64,000 bases of DNA from Novosphingobium taihuense (GTDB taxonomy: Bacteria > Pseudomonadota > Alphaproteobacteria > Sphingomonadales > Sphingomonadaceae), in assembly GCF_007830315.1 (NCBI RefSeq), contig NZ_VLKJ01000002.1:432155-496154 (forward strand). Direction: 5' to 3'. Below, piece after piece: positions 44,934 to 53,648 of this stretch. A program made the translations under genes and the position numbers. The notes beneath the pieces are model-generated. The model was given only the letters and a program-made list of their open reading frames with translations. It did not search any database and had not been told where the DNA came from. Numbering within the stretch: the first letter of the stretch is position 1; each line of letters begins with the position of its first letter.

Positions 44934-47396
44934 ATGCGCGTCAAGTTTGATCGAATGCTTGCAGTCTCATTGGGGGCCATTTCGATGGCGCTTGTTGCAG
45001 AGCCTGCTTTTGCCAACGAAGAAGTGAACACATCCGCCGATCCGCAGGCCTCTGATACGACCTTGGGCGAGATCGTGGTTACCGCTCGCAAGGTCGGGGA
45101 GTCGGCGCAGTCGCTGCCAATCACCATCTCCGCATTTACGTCAGACGAGCTGCAAAGTAAGGTTATCCTGTCCGCGGCGGACTTGCAGACAGTCACGCCA
45201 GGCCTGACCATTTCGAACAACGCAACAGGCGGTGTTCCGGTGTTTGCCATTCGCGGCACTTCGACCGAACTTGGCATCGATGGCGGTGTGGCGCTCTATT
45301 TCAACGACGTTCCGCTGATCTCGACAGTCGGGATGATGTACTCATTCTACGACGTTTCGACGGTGGAAATTCTCAAGGGTCCTCAGGGGACCCAGTTCGG
45401 CACGAATACGACCGGCGGCACCATCTCGGTTCGCACCAAGCGGCCCACCAGCGAATTCGAAGCCTCACTGAAGGCAGGCTACGGCAACTTCAATCGCCGA
45501 GAATTCGAAGGAATGGTCAACATTCCGGTCAATGACGTGATCGGGTTCCGCTTTGCCGGAAACTACGTCAAGCGTGACGGATACGTGAAGAACCTGGATG
45601 CAGCGCCAGGCTTCCCGTCAAGCTACCAGGACGAAAATCACTATTCTCTGCGTGGCACGATGTCGATTGACACTGGGCCACTCAAGAATGACCTGATCGT
45701 GGACTATTACAATCGCGATGAAGCCCCGTATGTGGCTGTCCCCGTGAAGTTCGCACCGAGCCTGTCGGGCATGTCCTTGCCCGCTCTGGGGGCGAAACTC
45801 GGCACCTATAACACGATCCATCTTGGCCCGAATGTCACGGGGAGGCAGCCGGATCTTTTCGGTAAGGCCAGCCTGTACGGCATTCAGAACCGGACCGAGT
45901 TGGAAGTGTCTGACAACCTGTCCTTGCGGAACGTTTTCGGTTACCGGAACGATGATACGCATACGCACGAAGTTCCTCCGGGGATAAGCGTCGTTACCAC
46001 GGACGTGCAAAGGCAAGACAAAGCTTCACAGTGGACTGACGACCTTACCTTGCGGTACGAGAATTCTGACATCGGCCTGAAGGCAAGCGTTGGCGGCTAT
46101 TACTCTTTCCTGCGCCGGACGACTGGTATCAACGCCAACGTTCTCCAAGGCATTTTTGCTGGTTTCGCCGGTTTCCCGGTCGCACCAGGTTCGTCAATCA
46201 CCTTGGGCGATGTCTTCCCGGGCCTTGCCAATTACGTCGTCAGCGTGAACAATTTCGAAACCAAGGAAATCCGGTCGAAAGCTATCTATGCTAACGCCGA
46301 GTACGAGCTAACCGATACCCTTGGTGTGCAAGGCGGGTTCCGTTACAATTGGGATACTGTCAATTCCAACGTCACGGCTGGGTCGAATCTGGCCAATCCA
46401 AACACGCCACTGGGATCGCTTCCGATCTTCGGCGCGGATTTCAAGCCCACGCAAGCAAGGCCATGCGACACCAGCAGTCTGATCGGCTACCCGGACTTTG
46501 ATCCTGCGTATTGCTCAGCGTCACGAGGTGCCAAGTTCAAGGCGCCGAGCTGGCTGTTCGGCATCACCAACAAGTTCAGTGACAGGGTGCTCGGCTACGC
46601 AAAGATCAGCCATGGCTATCTGGCTGGCGGCACAAACTTCACTCTTCGTGATGCTGGCCGCACGACCTTCGAGCCTGAAAAGAACACGATGATCGAAGTC
46701 GGTGTGAAGGCTGATTGGGAGCTGGGAGACCGGCCGATCCGTACCAACGTCGCGCTCTATCATGGCAGGATTTCGAACAAGCAGGTCTTCGCCAACGCGA
46801 ACTACCCCAATGGCGGAACCGGCTTCGGGGTCGTCAATGCCGCAAAGGAAACGGTTTACGGCCTCGACTTCGAGCTGCGCTTCTCGCCTGTGGACAGGCT
46901 CACGTTGGACCTCAACTACAACTACATCCACGCAAAGTTTGATGAGTTCATCTATCCTGGTTTGGGTGGTCCGGCTCCTGATCCGAGCTATGTTCCCCCA
47001 GTCGATCTGAGTGGTGCTACACCGGCGCAGACACCCAAGCATCAGCTCAACGGATCCATCACATATGATTGGGGTCTTGCCGAAGGCCAAGGCAGTCTCT
47101 CGACGACCGTGTCCGGATATTACACGAGCTCGATCACTCAGGCGAACAGGCTGGGAGACTTCGACAGGGCCGCTGGTGGCGAGTTGAACACCCTTGCCGG
47201 TTATTTCTTGGCGAATGGGTCGATCAACTGGAGCAATGTGATGAACTCGCCGGTCAGCCTGCAGATCTGGGGTCGTAACCTGTTCAACAAGCATTACGGC
47301 ACTGCGTCGCAGGTCCAGTTTGCCACGTTCGGATACGGCACTGTCACTTTCGGCCCACCGCGGACGTTCGGTGCTACCGTCAGCGTTGCTTTCTGA
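44934..47396 (+). CDS. TonB-dependent outer-membrane receptor
   Basis: Protein of 820 residues. The signal peptide spans residues 1-27 (cleavage after AFA), a TonB box-like GEIVVTARK lies near residue 44, the plug domain runs to about 170 with the conserved GPQGTQFGTNTTGG segment, and a beta barrel ends in the terminal Phe (VSVAF). GGGAGG is about 6 nt before the ATG. It belongs to the sphingomonad group of TonB receptors often linked to uptake of hydrophobic carbon sources rather than siderophores; placed in a catabolic island, it probably imports the pathway substrate. Inner-membrane transport genes are absent. Confidence 0.93.
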   Translation: MRVKFDRMLAVSLGAISMALVAEPAFANEEVNTSADPQASDTTLGEIVVTARKVGESAQSLPITISAFTSDELQSKVILSAADLQTVTPGLTISNNATGGVPVFAIRGTSTELGIDGGVALYFNDVPLISTVGMMYSFYDVSTVEILKGPQGTQFGTNTTGGTISVRTKRPTSEFEASLKAGYGNFNRREFEGMVNIPVNDVIGFRFAGNYVKRDGYVKNLDAAPGFPSSYQDENHYSLRGTMSIDTGPLKNDLIVDYYNRDEAPYVAVPVKFAPSLSGMSLPALGAKLGTYNTIHLGPNVTGRQPDLFGKASLYGIQNRTELEVSDNLSLRNVFGYRNDDTHTHEVPPGISVVTTDVQRQDKASQWTDDLTLRYENSDIGLKASVGGYYSFLRRTTGINANVLQGIFAGFAGFPVAPGSSITLGDVFPGLANYVVSVNNFETKEIRSKAIYANAEYELTDTLGVQGGFRYNWDTVNSNVTAGSNLANPNTPLGSLPIFGADFKPTQARPCDTSSLIGYPDFDPAYCSASRGAKFKAPSWLFGITNKFSDRVLGYAKISHGYLAGGTNFTLRDAGRTTFEPEKNTMIEVGVKADWELGDRPIRTNVALYHGRISNKQVFANANYPNGGTGFGVVNAAKETVYGLDFELRFSPVDRLTLDLNYNYIHAKFDEFIYPGLGGPAPDPSYVPPVDLSGATPAQTPKHQLNGSITYDWGLAEGQGSLSTTVSGYYTSSITQANRLGDFDRAAGGELNTLAGYFLANGSINWSNVMNSPVSLQIWGRNLFNKHYGTASQVQFATFGYGTVTFGPPRTFGATVSVAF

Positions 47397-47407
47397 GGTG
47401 TCTGGCG

Positions 47408-47440
47408 CCGCGCTCCGGGGTAAAGCCCCGGAGCGCGGTT
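47408..47440 (+). terminator. Terminator after the TonB receptor
   Basis: Perfect 13-bp GC-rich arms CCGCGCTCCGGGG / CCCCGGAGCGCGG with loop TAAAG, 11 bp after the stop and followed by TT. Confidence 0.85.
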
Positions 47441-47879
47441 GGCGTTTGCACTATTTACGTTTTCGTCGGCACCCTGTGTGCTGCCAAGCCCCTGCCGATT
47501 CTCCGAGGCCCTTGTCTTTCTTGGTCCGTGCGTTGAGTCCAAAGAAGTAGTCGCCAACGCGTCTGCGGGCAGATCAACCTTGTGTCCGATGAAGTTGGAA
47601 TAGCCGCAGTAAACCCGGCACAACATTCGGCAGCGGTATGTCACTTTGATCGCAGTTGGCGACAAGGCTTCTTCGCATGATCCGGACTGACGACCTGGAT
47701 CACCATCTGCCGAAATCGACAATGTGATTGCTGATGGTTGGAGGCAAGCCCGGCGTCCTTCCTCTGGATAGGCAATGCTTGCTGGGATAGAGCAGCGCTA
47801 TGGATCGCGTTCGAAGTGAAAGCGCGATGTTGTTTCGCCCGCAAGGTGCTGCTGTACAATGGGCAGAAGGGTGGCTTGG
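47441..47879. other. Non-coding region upstream of the SDR-ADH-sulfotransferase operon
   Basis: About 440 bp without a supported gene. Only the element at 47714 was recognised. Confidence 0.5.
47714..47730 (+). promoter_or_regulatory. WATC-N8-GATT element, site 12
   Basis: Reads AATC GACAA TGT GATTG, preceded by CGA as in site 14; about 150 bp upstream of 47880. Confidence 0.6.
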
Positions 47880-48653
47880 ATGAAGCTCATCGAAGGGCAG
47901 GTAGCCGTCGTGACGGGCGCGGCGAGCGGCATCGGGCTTGGCATGGCAACGCTCTTTGCCAGCCGGGGGCTAAAACTCGCTTTGGCGGACATCGATGAAG
48001 ACCGGCTCAATGCTGTTTCCGACGAACTGGCACAAGGTGGCGCCGAAGTCCTCGCGCGGGCAACGAACGTGGCCGATGCAGCAGACATGCAGCATTTTCG
48101 CGATGCGGTTCTGGAGCGGTTTGGCAGGGTGGATATCCTCTGCAACAATGCCGGTATCGTCTCGCCCTTCCGTCCGCTCTGGGAGAATCCGCTACCTGAC
48201 TGGGAGCGCGTGATCGGGGTCAATCTCTGGGGCATAATTCACGGAATCAGGTTGTTTGTGCCGGGCATGGTAGCGGCAGGGCGCGGTCATGTCGTCAATA
48301 CAGCCTCAATGGCTGGGCTGATAGTCGTGCCTTGGAATGGACTCTACAACGCGGCCAAGACGGCAACAGTGTCACTCTCCGAGACGCTTCGTGCAGATCT
48401 AGAAGCGGCAGGAAGCGCTATCGGCGTTACAGTGCTGTGTCCTGGTCTCGTGAAGACTGCCATCAACAGCGACCCGACCATAGCCGCACTTATCCCCCCT
48501 GACGCCGTTTTTCTCGAGCCGGCTGACGTGGCAAGGCAGGTCGTTTCGGCGATTGAGCGCGACCAGCTCTATCTCGCGACACACCACGGCTCTGACGAAC
48601 TGGTGCGCACCCGGCAGGAGCAGGTGCTGTCTCAGGTACGTCGGGTGCCATAG
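47880..48653 (+). CDS. Short-chain dehydrogenase/reductase
   Basis: Protein of 257 residues with TGAASGIG (about 12-19), ADIDE after beta-2, NNAG, NTASMAGLIV and YNAAK. The later PGLVKTAI segment and a substrate loop with IPPDAVFLEP fit the SDR-c group. An AAGGG site precedes the ATG at 47880; an in-frame ATG at 47859 lacks one. First gene of a three-gene operon with a Zn alcohol dehydrogenase and a sulfotransferase. Confidence 0.88.
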   Translation: MKLIEGQVAVVTGAASGIGLGMATLFASRGLKLALADIDEDRLNAVSDELAQGGAEVLARATNVADAADMQHFRDAVLERFGRVDILCNNAGIVSPFRPLWENPLPDWERVIGVNLWGIIHGIRLFVPGMVAAGRGHVVNTASMAGLIVVPWNGLYNAAKTATVSLSETLRADLEAAGSAIGVTVLCPGLVKTAINSDPTIAALIPPDAVFLEPADVARQVVSAIERDQLYLATHHGSDELVRTRQEQVLSQVRRVP

Positions 48654-48689
48654 GCTGTGTTTCATTCATGATTGGAAGAGGATAACCCG

Positions 48690-49703
48690 ATGCGTGCATT
48701 GCTGTACAAGGGGCCGGGTGAGCCACTTGCGCTGGAAAACATTGCGGATCCGGAACCGGGCGAAGGCGAGGTTGTAATCCGCGTTGCACGCTGTGGCGTG
48801 TGCGGAACCGATGTCCATGCAACCAGCGGTCACAGTTTCCCGATGGCACCCGACAGCCAGCTTGGCCACGAATATGGCGGCGAAATTGTTGCGCTGGGCA
48901 AAGGGGTGGATCATCTCAAGATCGGCGATCGCATCGCAGCCATGACTGTGATCGGATGCGGGCATTGCGAAGGGTGCAAGAGCGGGATCGATCTGCTGTG
49001 CACCAACCAGTTTCAGGGTTACGCGCATGGCCTTGCCGAATATGCGCGTGTTCATGCGCGCGGTGCAACCATTCTGCCTGCGACAATGAGCATAGAGGAC
49101 TCGTCGTTGGTCGAACCCTTGTCTGTCGGTGGGCGAGCGGTGCGGCTCGCCAATCCGGACAAGACCAGCAAGATACTGATCATCGGTCCCGGCCCGATCG
49201 GCCTTTCGGTGCTGTTCTGGCTTCGTCAACGCGGCATTGAGAACGTCGTGATGCTGGCTTCGAGCAATCGACGCAAACCGCTGAGTGAAAAGATGGGCGG
49301 AGACAAGTTTATTGTCGAAAGTGATGAGGCAAAGGACGAGATCTATTCGATCCTCGGAGGTGCACCTGACATCGTGTTCGAGGCAGCGGGCATGCCAGGC
49401 GTGATCAACCGGTCGATAGATCTGGTGAAGGGCGGCGGCCTGGTCGTCGGTCTCGGCTTCTGCCTTCAGCCGGACACGATCGTTCCCGGCATGGCCATGA
49501 TCAAGGACGTGACCGTGCGCTGGTCAACGATTTTCACCCGGGAGGATTTTGCCGCGAGCGCAACAGCGATCGATCGCGACACGGATCTGGCCCGCGCGAT
49601 GGTGACGGACATCGTCGGCATGGACGGGGCATCCGCTGCGTTCGAGGAGTTCCGCAAGGGGACCAGCGGCAGCGGCAAGCTCCAGATTGATCCGTGGGGC
49701 TGA
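48690..49703 (+). CDS. Zinc-dependent medium-chain alcohol dehydrogenase
   Basis: Protein of 337 residues. The catalytic zinc site is CGVCGTDVHA with GHEYGG, the structural zinc site is C-x2-C-x2-C-x7-C (CGHCEGCKSGIDLLC), and the cofactor loop is GPGPIGLS near residue 165. This is the threonine/sorbitol dehydrogenase-like branch of the MDR superfamily. AGGAT lies about 8 nt before the ATG. Its stop overlaps the sulfotransferase start (TGATG). It oxidises a secondary or primary alcohol with NAD(P). Confidence 0.92.
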   Translation: MRALLYKGPGEPLALENIADPEPGEGEVVIRVARCGVCGTDVHATSGHSFPMAPDSQLGHEYGGEIVALGKGVDHLKIGDRIAAMTVIGCGHCEGCKSGIDLLCTNQFQGYAHGLAEYARVHARGATILPATMSIEDSSLVEPLSVGGRAVRLANPDKTSKILIIGPGPIGLSVLFWLRQRGIENVVMLASSNRRKPLSEKMGGDKFIVESDEAKDEIYSILGGAPDIVFEAAGMPGVINRSIDLVKGGGLVVGLGFCLQPDTIVPGMAMIKDVTVRWSTIFTREDFAASATAIDRDTDLARAMVTDIVGMDGASAAFEEFRKGTSGSGKLQIDPWG

Positions 49704-50845
49704 TGGCTATGGCACAGAACTGGCAGTCACGGTTTGCAGAATTTCACCAGCGTGCCACGGCTCAGACCGGTCTCGATGATTTCGGCGATGATGCTTATCA
49801 CGTCGGATTTCGGGTCTTGCTGGAATCGCTGGATGACGAAGGTGTTGATGGCGGGAAGGCGATTGCGGCAGAGCAGATCATTGTCGGGACGCTTGAGGAT
49901 CGCCTGATCACCCAGTCACAGTGGAACGCGCATCCGGAATACCGCACGCGAGAAGTCACTGCGCCTGTCGTGGTCATAGGCGTGCCACGAACGGGCACGA
50001 CCGCGCTGCACAATCTGCTAAGCCAGGATAGGCAGTTCCAGGGCATCGAAAAATGGCTCTGCGAAGCGCCGCAGGTTCGCCCCCCCCGTGAGACATGGCC
50101 GAGCAATCCCCACTATCAGGCAGCCGTTGCCATGGTCGACCAGCTGAAGGCCATCGCTCCGCAGGCCATGGTCGCGCACGGAATCGAGCCAGACGACGTC
50201 GACGAATGCATTATTCCGCTCGCGCAGGAGTTCTGCTCCAACGTGTTTGGGTCGCAGATGGATCTGTCGCTTTATGACAAGTGGCTGATGACCGCGGACG
50301 AAACGCCGTCATACAGACGATACAAGGATTTGCTGCGCCTTGTCGGTCTGAATGATGATCGTCGTTGGTTGCTCAAGAATCCAAGCCATGTCTTTGGTAT
50401 CGACGCACTGCTGGCAGTGTTTCCCGATGCCTGCATCATCCAGACGCATCGTCATCCAGCCAGCTCGATCGCTTCGCTGGTCAGCCTTCTCAATAATTTC
50501 TACATGGCCTTGACCAACGAGCCGATTGACCGGGAAAGGCGCCTCGCGCGTGAGGCGAGGTTCTGGCTTGAAGGTGTACGCCGGACGATGGCTGCTCAGG
50601 ACCGCCATCCGGAGCGTTTCGTCAACGTCCTGCAGGGCGATATCAGGCGGGACCCGCTAGGCGTGGTGCGATCGATCTACGAGAAATTCGGGCTGACTTT
50701 GTCGACCGAGGCCGAGGCTGCGATGCATGCATGGCACGTCGCCAACGCCGAGAGCGCGGGAGAAGGGCATACGTACGAGCGCATCGAGAAGAATGCCCCA
50801 CTAATCGCCCCATTTGCCGATTACATCGACCGTTACGGCTTGTGA
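49703..50845 (+). CDS. PAPS-dependent sulfotransferase family protein
   Basis: Protein of 380 residues. The 5'-phosphosulfate loop is VIGVPRTGTTALHNLL (about residues 93-108) and the 3'-phosphate segment includes RHPASSIASLVS near 250; the layout is Sulfotransfer_3. It transfers sulfate from PAPS to a hydroxyl, or in some relatives acts without sulfation. The ATG at 49703 overlaps the previous stop; ATG 49709 and GTG 49694 are alternatives. It is distantly related to the second copy at 54818. A sulfotransferase in a degradation operon is unexpected. Confidence 0.88.
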   Translation: MAMAQNWQSRFAEFHQRATAQTGLDDFGDDAYHVGFRVLLESLDDEGVDGGKAIAAEQIIVGTLEDRLITQSQWNAHPEYRTREVTAPVVVIGVPRTGTTALHNLLSQDRQFQGIEKWLCEAPQVRPPRETWPSNPHYQAAVAMVDQLKAIAPQAMVAHGIEPDDVDECIIPLAQEFCSNVFGSQMDLSLYDKWLMTADETPSYRRYKDLLRLVGLNDDRRWLLKNPSHVFGIDALLAVFPDACIIQTHRHPASSIASLVSLLNNFYMALTNEPIDRERRLAREARFWLEGVRRTMAAQDRHPERFVNVLQGDIRRDPLGVVRSIYEKFGLTLSTEAEAAMHAWHVANAESAGEGHTYERIEKNAPLIAPFADYIDRYGL

Positions 50846-50867
50846 TCCGGGCAACAGCAACACCGCC

Positions 50868-50884
50868 ATTCAGATATGTCATAG
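50868..50884 (+). promoter_or_regulatory. WATC-N8-GATT element, site 13 (degenerate)
   Basis: Reads ATTC AGATA TGT CATAG, two arm mismatches but TGT-N-AT kept; about 185 bp upstream of the ferredoxin gene at 51068. Confidence 0.35.
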
Positions 50885-51067
50885 CCGGGCATGACGCAGG
50901 CATCCCATAGCTGATAACGTCAGGGCATCGTTGCTCATGTGCTGGACTACGGCACGCCAACAGTGCCTTGATAGCTCGCTAATTCGGGCAAACGTCTGAC
51001 GCGATGCGCTCAGCGCATCCTGGTGGAATGATCGGCGCCGGTAGTTCGCAGAAGGACTTTGGAAATC

Positions 51068-51385
51068 ATGGCAACTTTGAAGGTTACGGATCGGGCAGGG
51101 CATGAACGTGCAATCGAGTCCGAAGGCGGTGTCTCGGTGATGGAAATCATTCGCGACAACGGCTTCGACGAGTTGCTCGCGCTCTGCGGCGGATGCTGCT
51201 CCTGCGCAACCTGCCACGTTTATGTCGACGAAGAGTTCGCAGCAAAACTTCCGTCGCGCAGCGAGGATGAAAATGACCTGCTCGACAGCTCCGACCACAA
51301 GACCGACAGGTCACGCCTGTCATGCCAGATCGCCTTCACCGCCGCGCTCGATGGGCTGAAGGTCACGCTTGCACCCGAAGACTGA
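51068..51385 (+). CDS. [2Fe-2S] ferredoxin, putidaredoxin/adrenodoxin type
   Basis: Protein of 105 residues with ligands C40-x5-C46-x2-C49 and C86, exactly the spacing and numbering of the ferredoxin at 10308. Extra cysteines C43 and C44 lie in the cluster loop (CGGCCSC). A GGA site precedes the ATG at 51068; the upstream in-frame start at 51059 is less likely. First gene of the operon containing the P450 at 52406, so it is the natural electron donor of that enzyme and possibly of all CYP101-like enzymes here. Confidence 0.93.
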   Translation: MATLKVTDRAGHERAIESEGGVSVMEIIRDNGFDELLALCGGCCSCATCHVYVDEEFAAKLPSRSEDENDLLDSSDHKTDRSRLSCQIAFTAALDGLKVTLAPED

Positions 51386-51464
51386 AGCGGGATCAAGCCG
51401 GGCAGTTGAGCCGAGCATCCGCACTGCCCACGAGGATGGATCGCGAGAAGGGAAGAAGACTTCA

Positions 51465-52253
51465 ATGAGCAGACTGCAAGGCAAGGTTGCAATCGTCATG
51501 GGCGCGACGCGCAGTGGCAACATGGGACAGGCTATCGCCGAGCTTTTCATCAAGGAAGGCGCTACGGTGGTTGTCTCAGGGCGTTCGGCTGCAGGTCTTG
51601 AGGCGTTTGCGACCGCAACCGGCGCAACCGCTATCCCGGCCGACGTCTCAAATCGTGATGCCGTGTTCTCGCTGTTTGAACAGACCAGGAGCAAGTTCGG
51701 AAAGGTCGACGTGGCAGTAAATGCCGCTGCCACTCCCCAGTACGGTCCCTTCGAGGACATGACCGAGGCCGAGATCGACGAGATGCTGTCGATCATTTTC
51801 AAGGGCGGCATCTGGTTCATGCAAGCCGCGATTGGAGCCATGAAGGAAGCGGGTGGCGGAGCCATCGTCAACGTCACGTCCGCCGTTGCAGACATCATGT
51901 TTGAAAATCACGCGGCCTACATGGGCGCCAAGGCTGGCCTTAACCACGTGACCCGCACGGTGGCCAATGAGTTCGGCAAGTATGGCATCCGCGCAAATAT
52001 CCTGGCTCCGGGGCTGACGGTCACTCCGATCCTCAACGATCAGTTCCCGCAGGCGGTCATCGATGCGTTCACGCGCGAGTATCCGCTTGGTCGGATAACC
52101 ACCGTGCAGGACGTCGCCAACGCGGCCCTTTATGCCGCTGGTGATGAATGCTTCATGACGGGTCAGACTTTCAACGTGAATGGCGGTCTGACTTTGCGGC
52201 GCAATCCGACCACCGAGGAAATCCATCGCGCTGCTGCCGCAGGCGCGGCTTAA
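51465..52253 (+). CDS. Short-chain dehydrogenase/reductase
   Basis: Protein of 262 residues. The cofactor loop is GATRSGNMG (with the extra Asn as in some enoyl-reductase-like SDRs), NAAA replaces NNAG, a Ser is in NVTSAVAD, and YMGAK is present. The Arg after beta-2 (VSGRSA) suggests NADP preference. An AGAAG site precedes the ATG at 51465; the frame is open back to 51369 inside the ferredoxin. Second gene of the P450/sulfotransferase operon. Confidence 0.87.
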   Translation: MSRLQGKVAIVMGATRSGNMGQAIAELFIKEGATVVVSGRSAAGLEAFATATGATAIPADVSNRDAVFSLFEQTRSKFGKVDVAVNAAATPQYGPFEDMTEAEIDEMLSIIFKGGIWFMQAAIGAMKEAGGGAIVNVTSAVADIMFENHAAYMGAKAGLNHVTRTVANEFGKYGIRANILAPGLTVTPILNDQFPQAVIDAFTREYPLGRITTVQDVANAALYAAGDECFMTGQTFNVNGGLTLRRNPTTEEIHRAAAAGAA

Positions 52254-52405
52254 AGGGGGGGCGGGTGTTGGTGAACGTGCGGGATCGGCATTTTTCCAAC
52301 ACCCCTTCGCCAGCAACAACAGGCGGCATTGCCGGATTGGACGTCCACCACGACCGGATTTTCTGTCTCGTATGTCTTGGATCATCGCGAAGAGGGTGAG
52401 GGCGG

Positions 52406-53620
52406 ATGAACATGCCAAGCATGGTTGTAGAGCAGCCGAGCCATGTGCCGGACGAACTTGTGAGGGACTTTGATCCTTACAATCTGCCCGGTCTTGTCAA
52501 TGGATATTCGGACGACATTCACGCGCTTTGGAAAACCATTCAGGACACTCATCCTGATATCTTCTGGACTCCCCGGAACGGTGGCCACTGGGTCGTCACG
52601 CGCTACGCCGAGATGGCCAAGCTGACGACCGAAGCGGACCGCTTCTCCAATCTGGAGCCGTTCGTTCCCAAGGGCATAATTCCCCACACCGGGCCCAGCC
52701 AGATGGATGCGCCAGAGCATGGGCCGTTCCGCCGCCTTGTCGCACAGGCGTTTACGCCGGCCTTGCTGAACAAAGCCGGGATGAGGGCGCGCGCGGTTGC
52801 CGTAGATATCATCGAACGTTTACGGCCGCAGGGGAGCTGTGATTTTGCTCTCGATTTTGCCGGCATCATGCCAGTCATCACCTTTCTGAACTTGCTTGGC
52901 ATGTCGGAAGACGATGCTCCCTATCTTCTCGATCTGGCAAAGCGGAACGTGCCTGGTCAGGATACGGCGCAAGCGGCAGCGGCAGAAACGCATGATTACA
53001 TTGCGAACCTTATCCGCGAGCGGCAGGTGCGGCCGACCGACGATTTTGTCAGCATGCTGGTCAGTGCCCAGGTCATGGGGCGAGACCTTACCGAAACCGA
53101 ACGCCACAACGTCGTGCAGCTCGTCGTGACTGGCGGACTGGAGACGGTCATGAACACCACGTCGTTCGCGATGGTCCACTTTGCTCGTCATCCCGAACTG
53201 CAACGGGAACTGCGCGAGAATCCGGATTTGCATGAGGGCGCAGTGGATGAGATTTCCCGCCGTTTCGGGACAAGTAACATCGCTCGGCTTGCCAAGTGCG
53301 ATACCGAACTCTGCGGGGTCGCCATCCGCGAGGGGGATCAGATTCTGAGCATCTACCCGCTCAGTGGGCTGGACGAGCGGGTCAATCCCGAACCCATGTT
53401 GTTCGATCCGCGCCGCAAGGCACGAAGGCATATCAACTTCGGCAGCGGGCCGCACACATGCCTCGGCGCAAGGCTTGCGCGCCGCGAGATCCGCATTTTT
53501 CTGGAAGAATGGATCGGCAAGATGCCCGAATGCCGCATCGCTGCCGGCACGCAGCCACGGATGGCAGCAGGGCTGATCAACACTGTGCACGGGTTCTATC
53601 TTGAATGGGACCCGGCCTGA
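52406..53620 (+). CDS. Cytochrome P450, CYP101-like, with Glu in the I-helix pair
   Basis: Protein of 404 residues. It has NGGHWVVT, the I-helix GGLETV where P450cam and the three other paralogues have GGLDTV, DEISRR (E-x-x-R) and FGSGPHTCLGAR with Cys352. The C-terminal half is closer to classical P450cam (QILSIYPLSGLDER) than the other three. GAGGG sites precede the ATG. The ferredoxin at 51068 is in the same operon. The Asp-to-Glu change sits at the proton-delivery residue and may alter coupling. Confidence 0.92.
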   Translation: MNMPSMVVEQPSHVPDELVRDFDPYNLPGLVNGYSDDIHALWKTIQDTHPDIFWTPRNGGHWVVTRYAEMAKLTTEADRFSNLEPFVPKGIIPHTGPSQMDAPEHGPFRRLVAQAFTPALLNKAGMRARAVAVDIIERLRPQGSCDFALDFAGIMPVITFLNLLGMSEDDAPYLLDLAKRNVPGQDTAQAAAAETHDYIANLIRERQVRPTDDFVSMLVSAQVMGRDLTETERHNVVQLVVTGGLETVMNTTSFAMVHFARHPELQRELRENPDLHEGAVDEISRRFGTSNIARLAKCDTELCGVAIREGDQILSIYPLSGLDERVNPEPMLFDPRRKARRHINFGSGPHTCLGARLARREIRIFLEEWIGKMPECRIAAGTQPRMAAGLINTVHGFYLEWDPA

Positions 53621-53648
53621 ACACGCACGATTGAGGAATGGAATCGAG

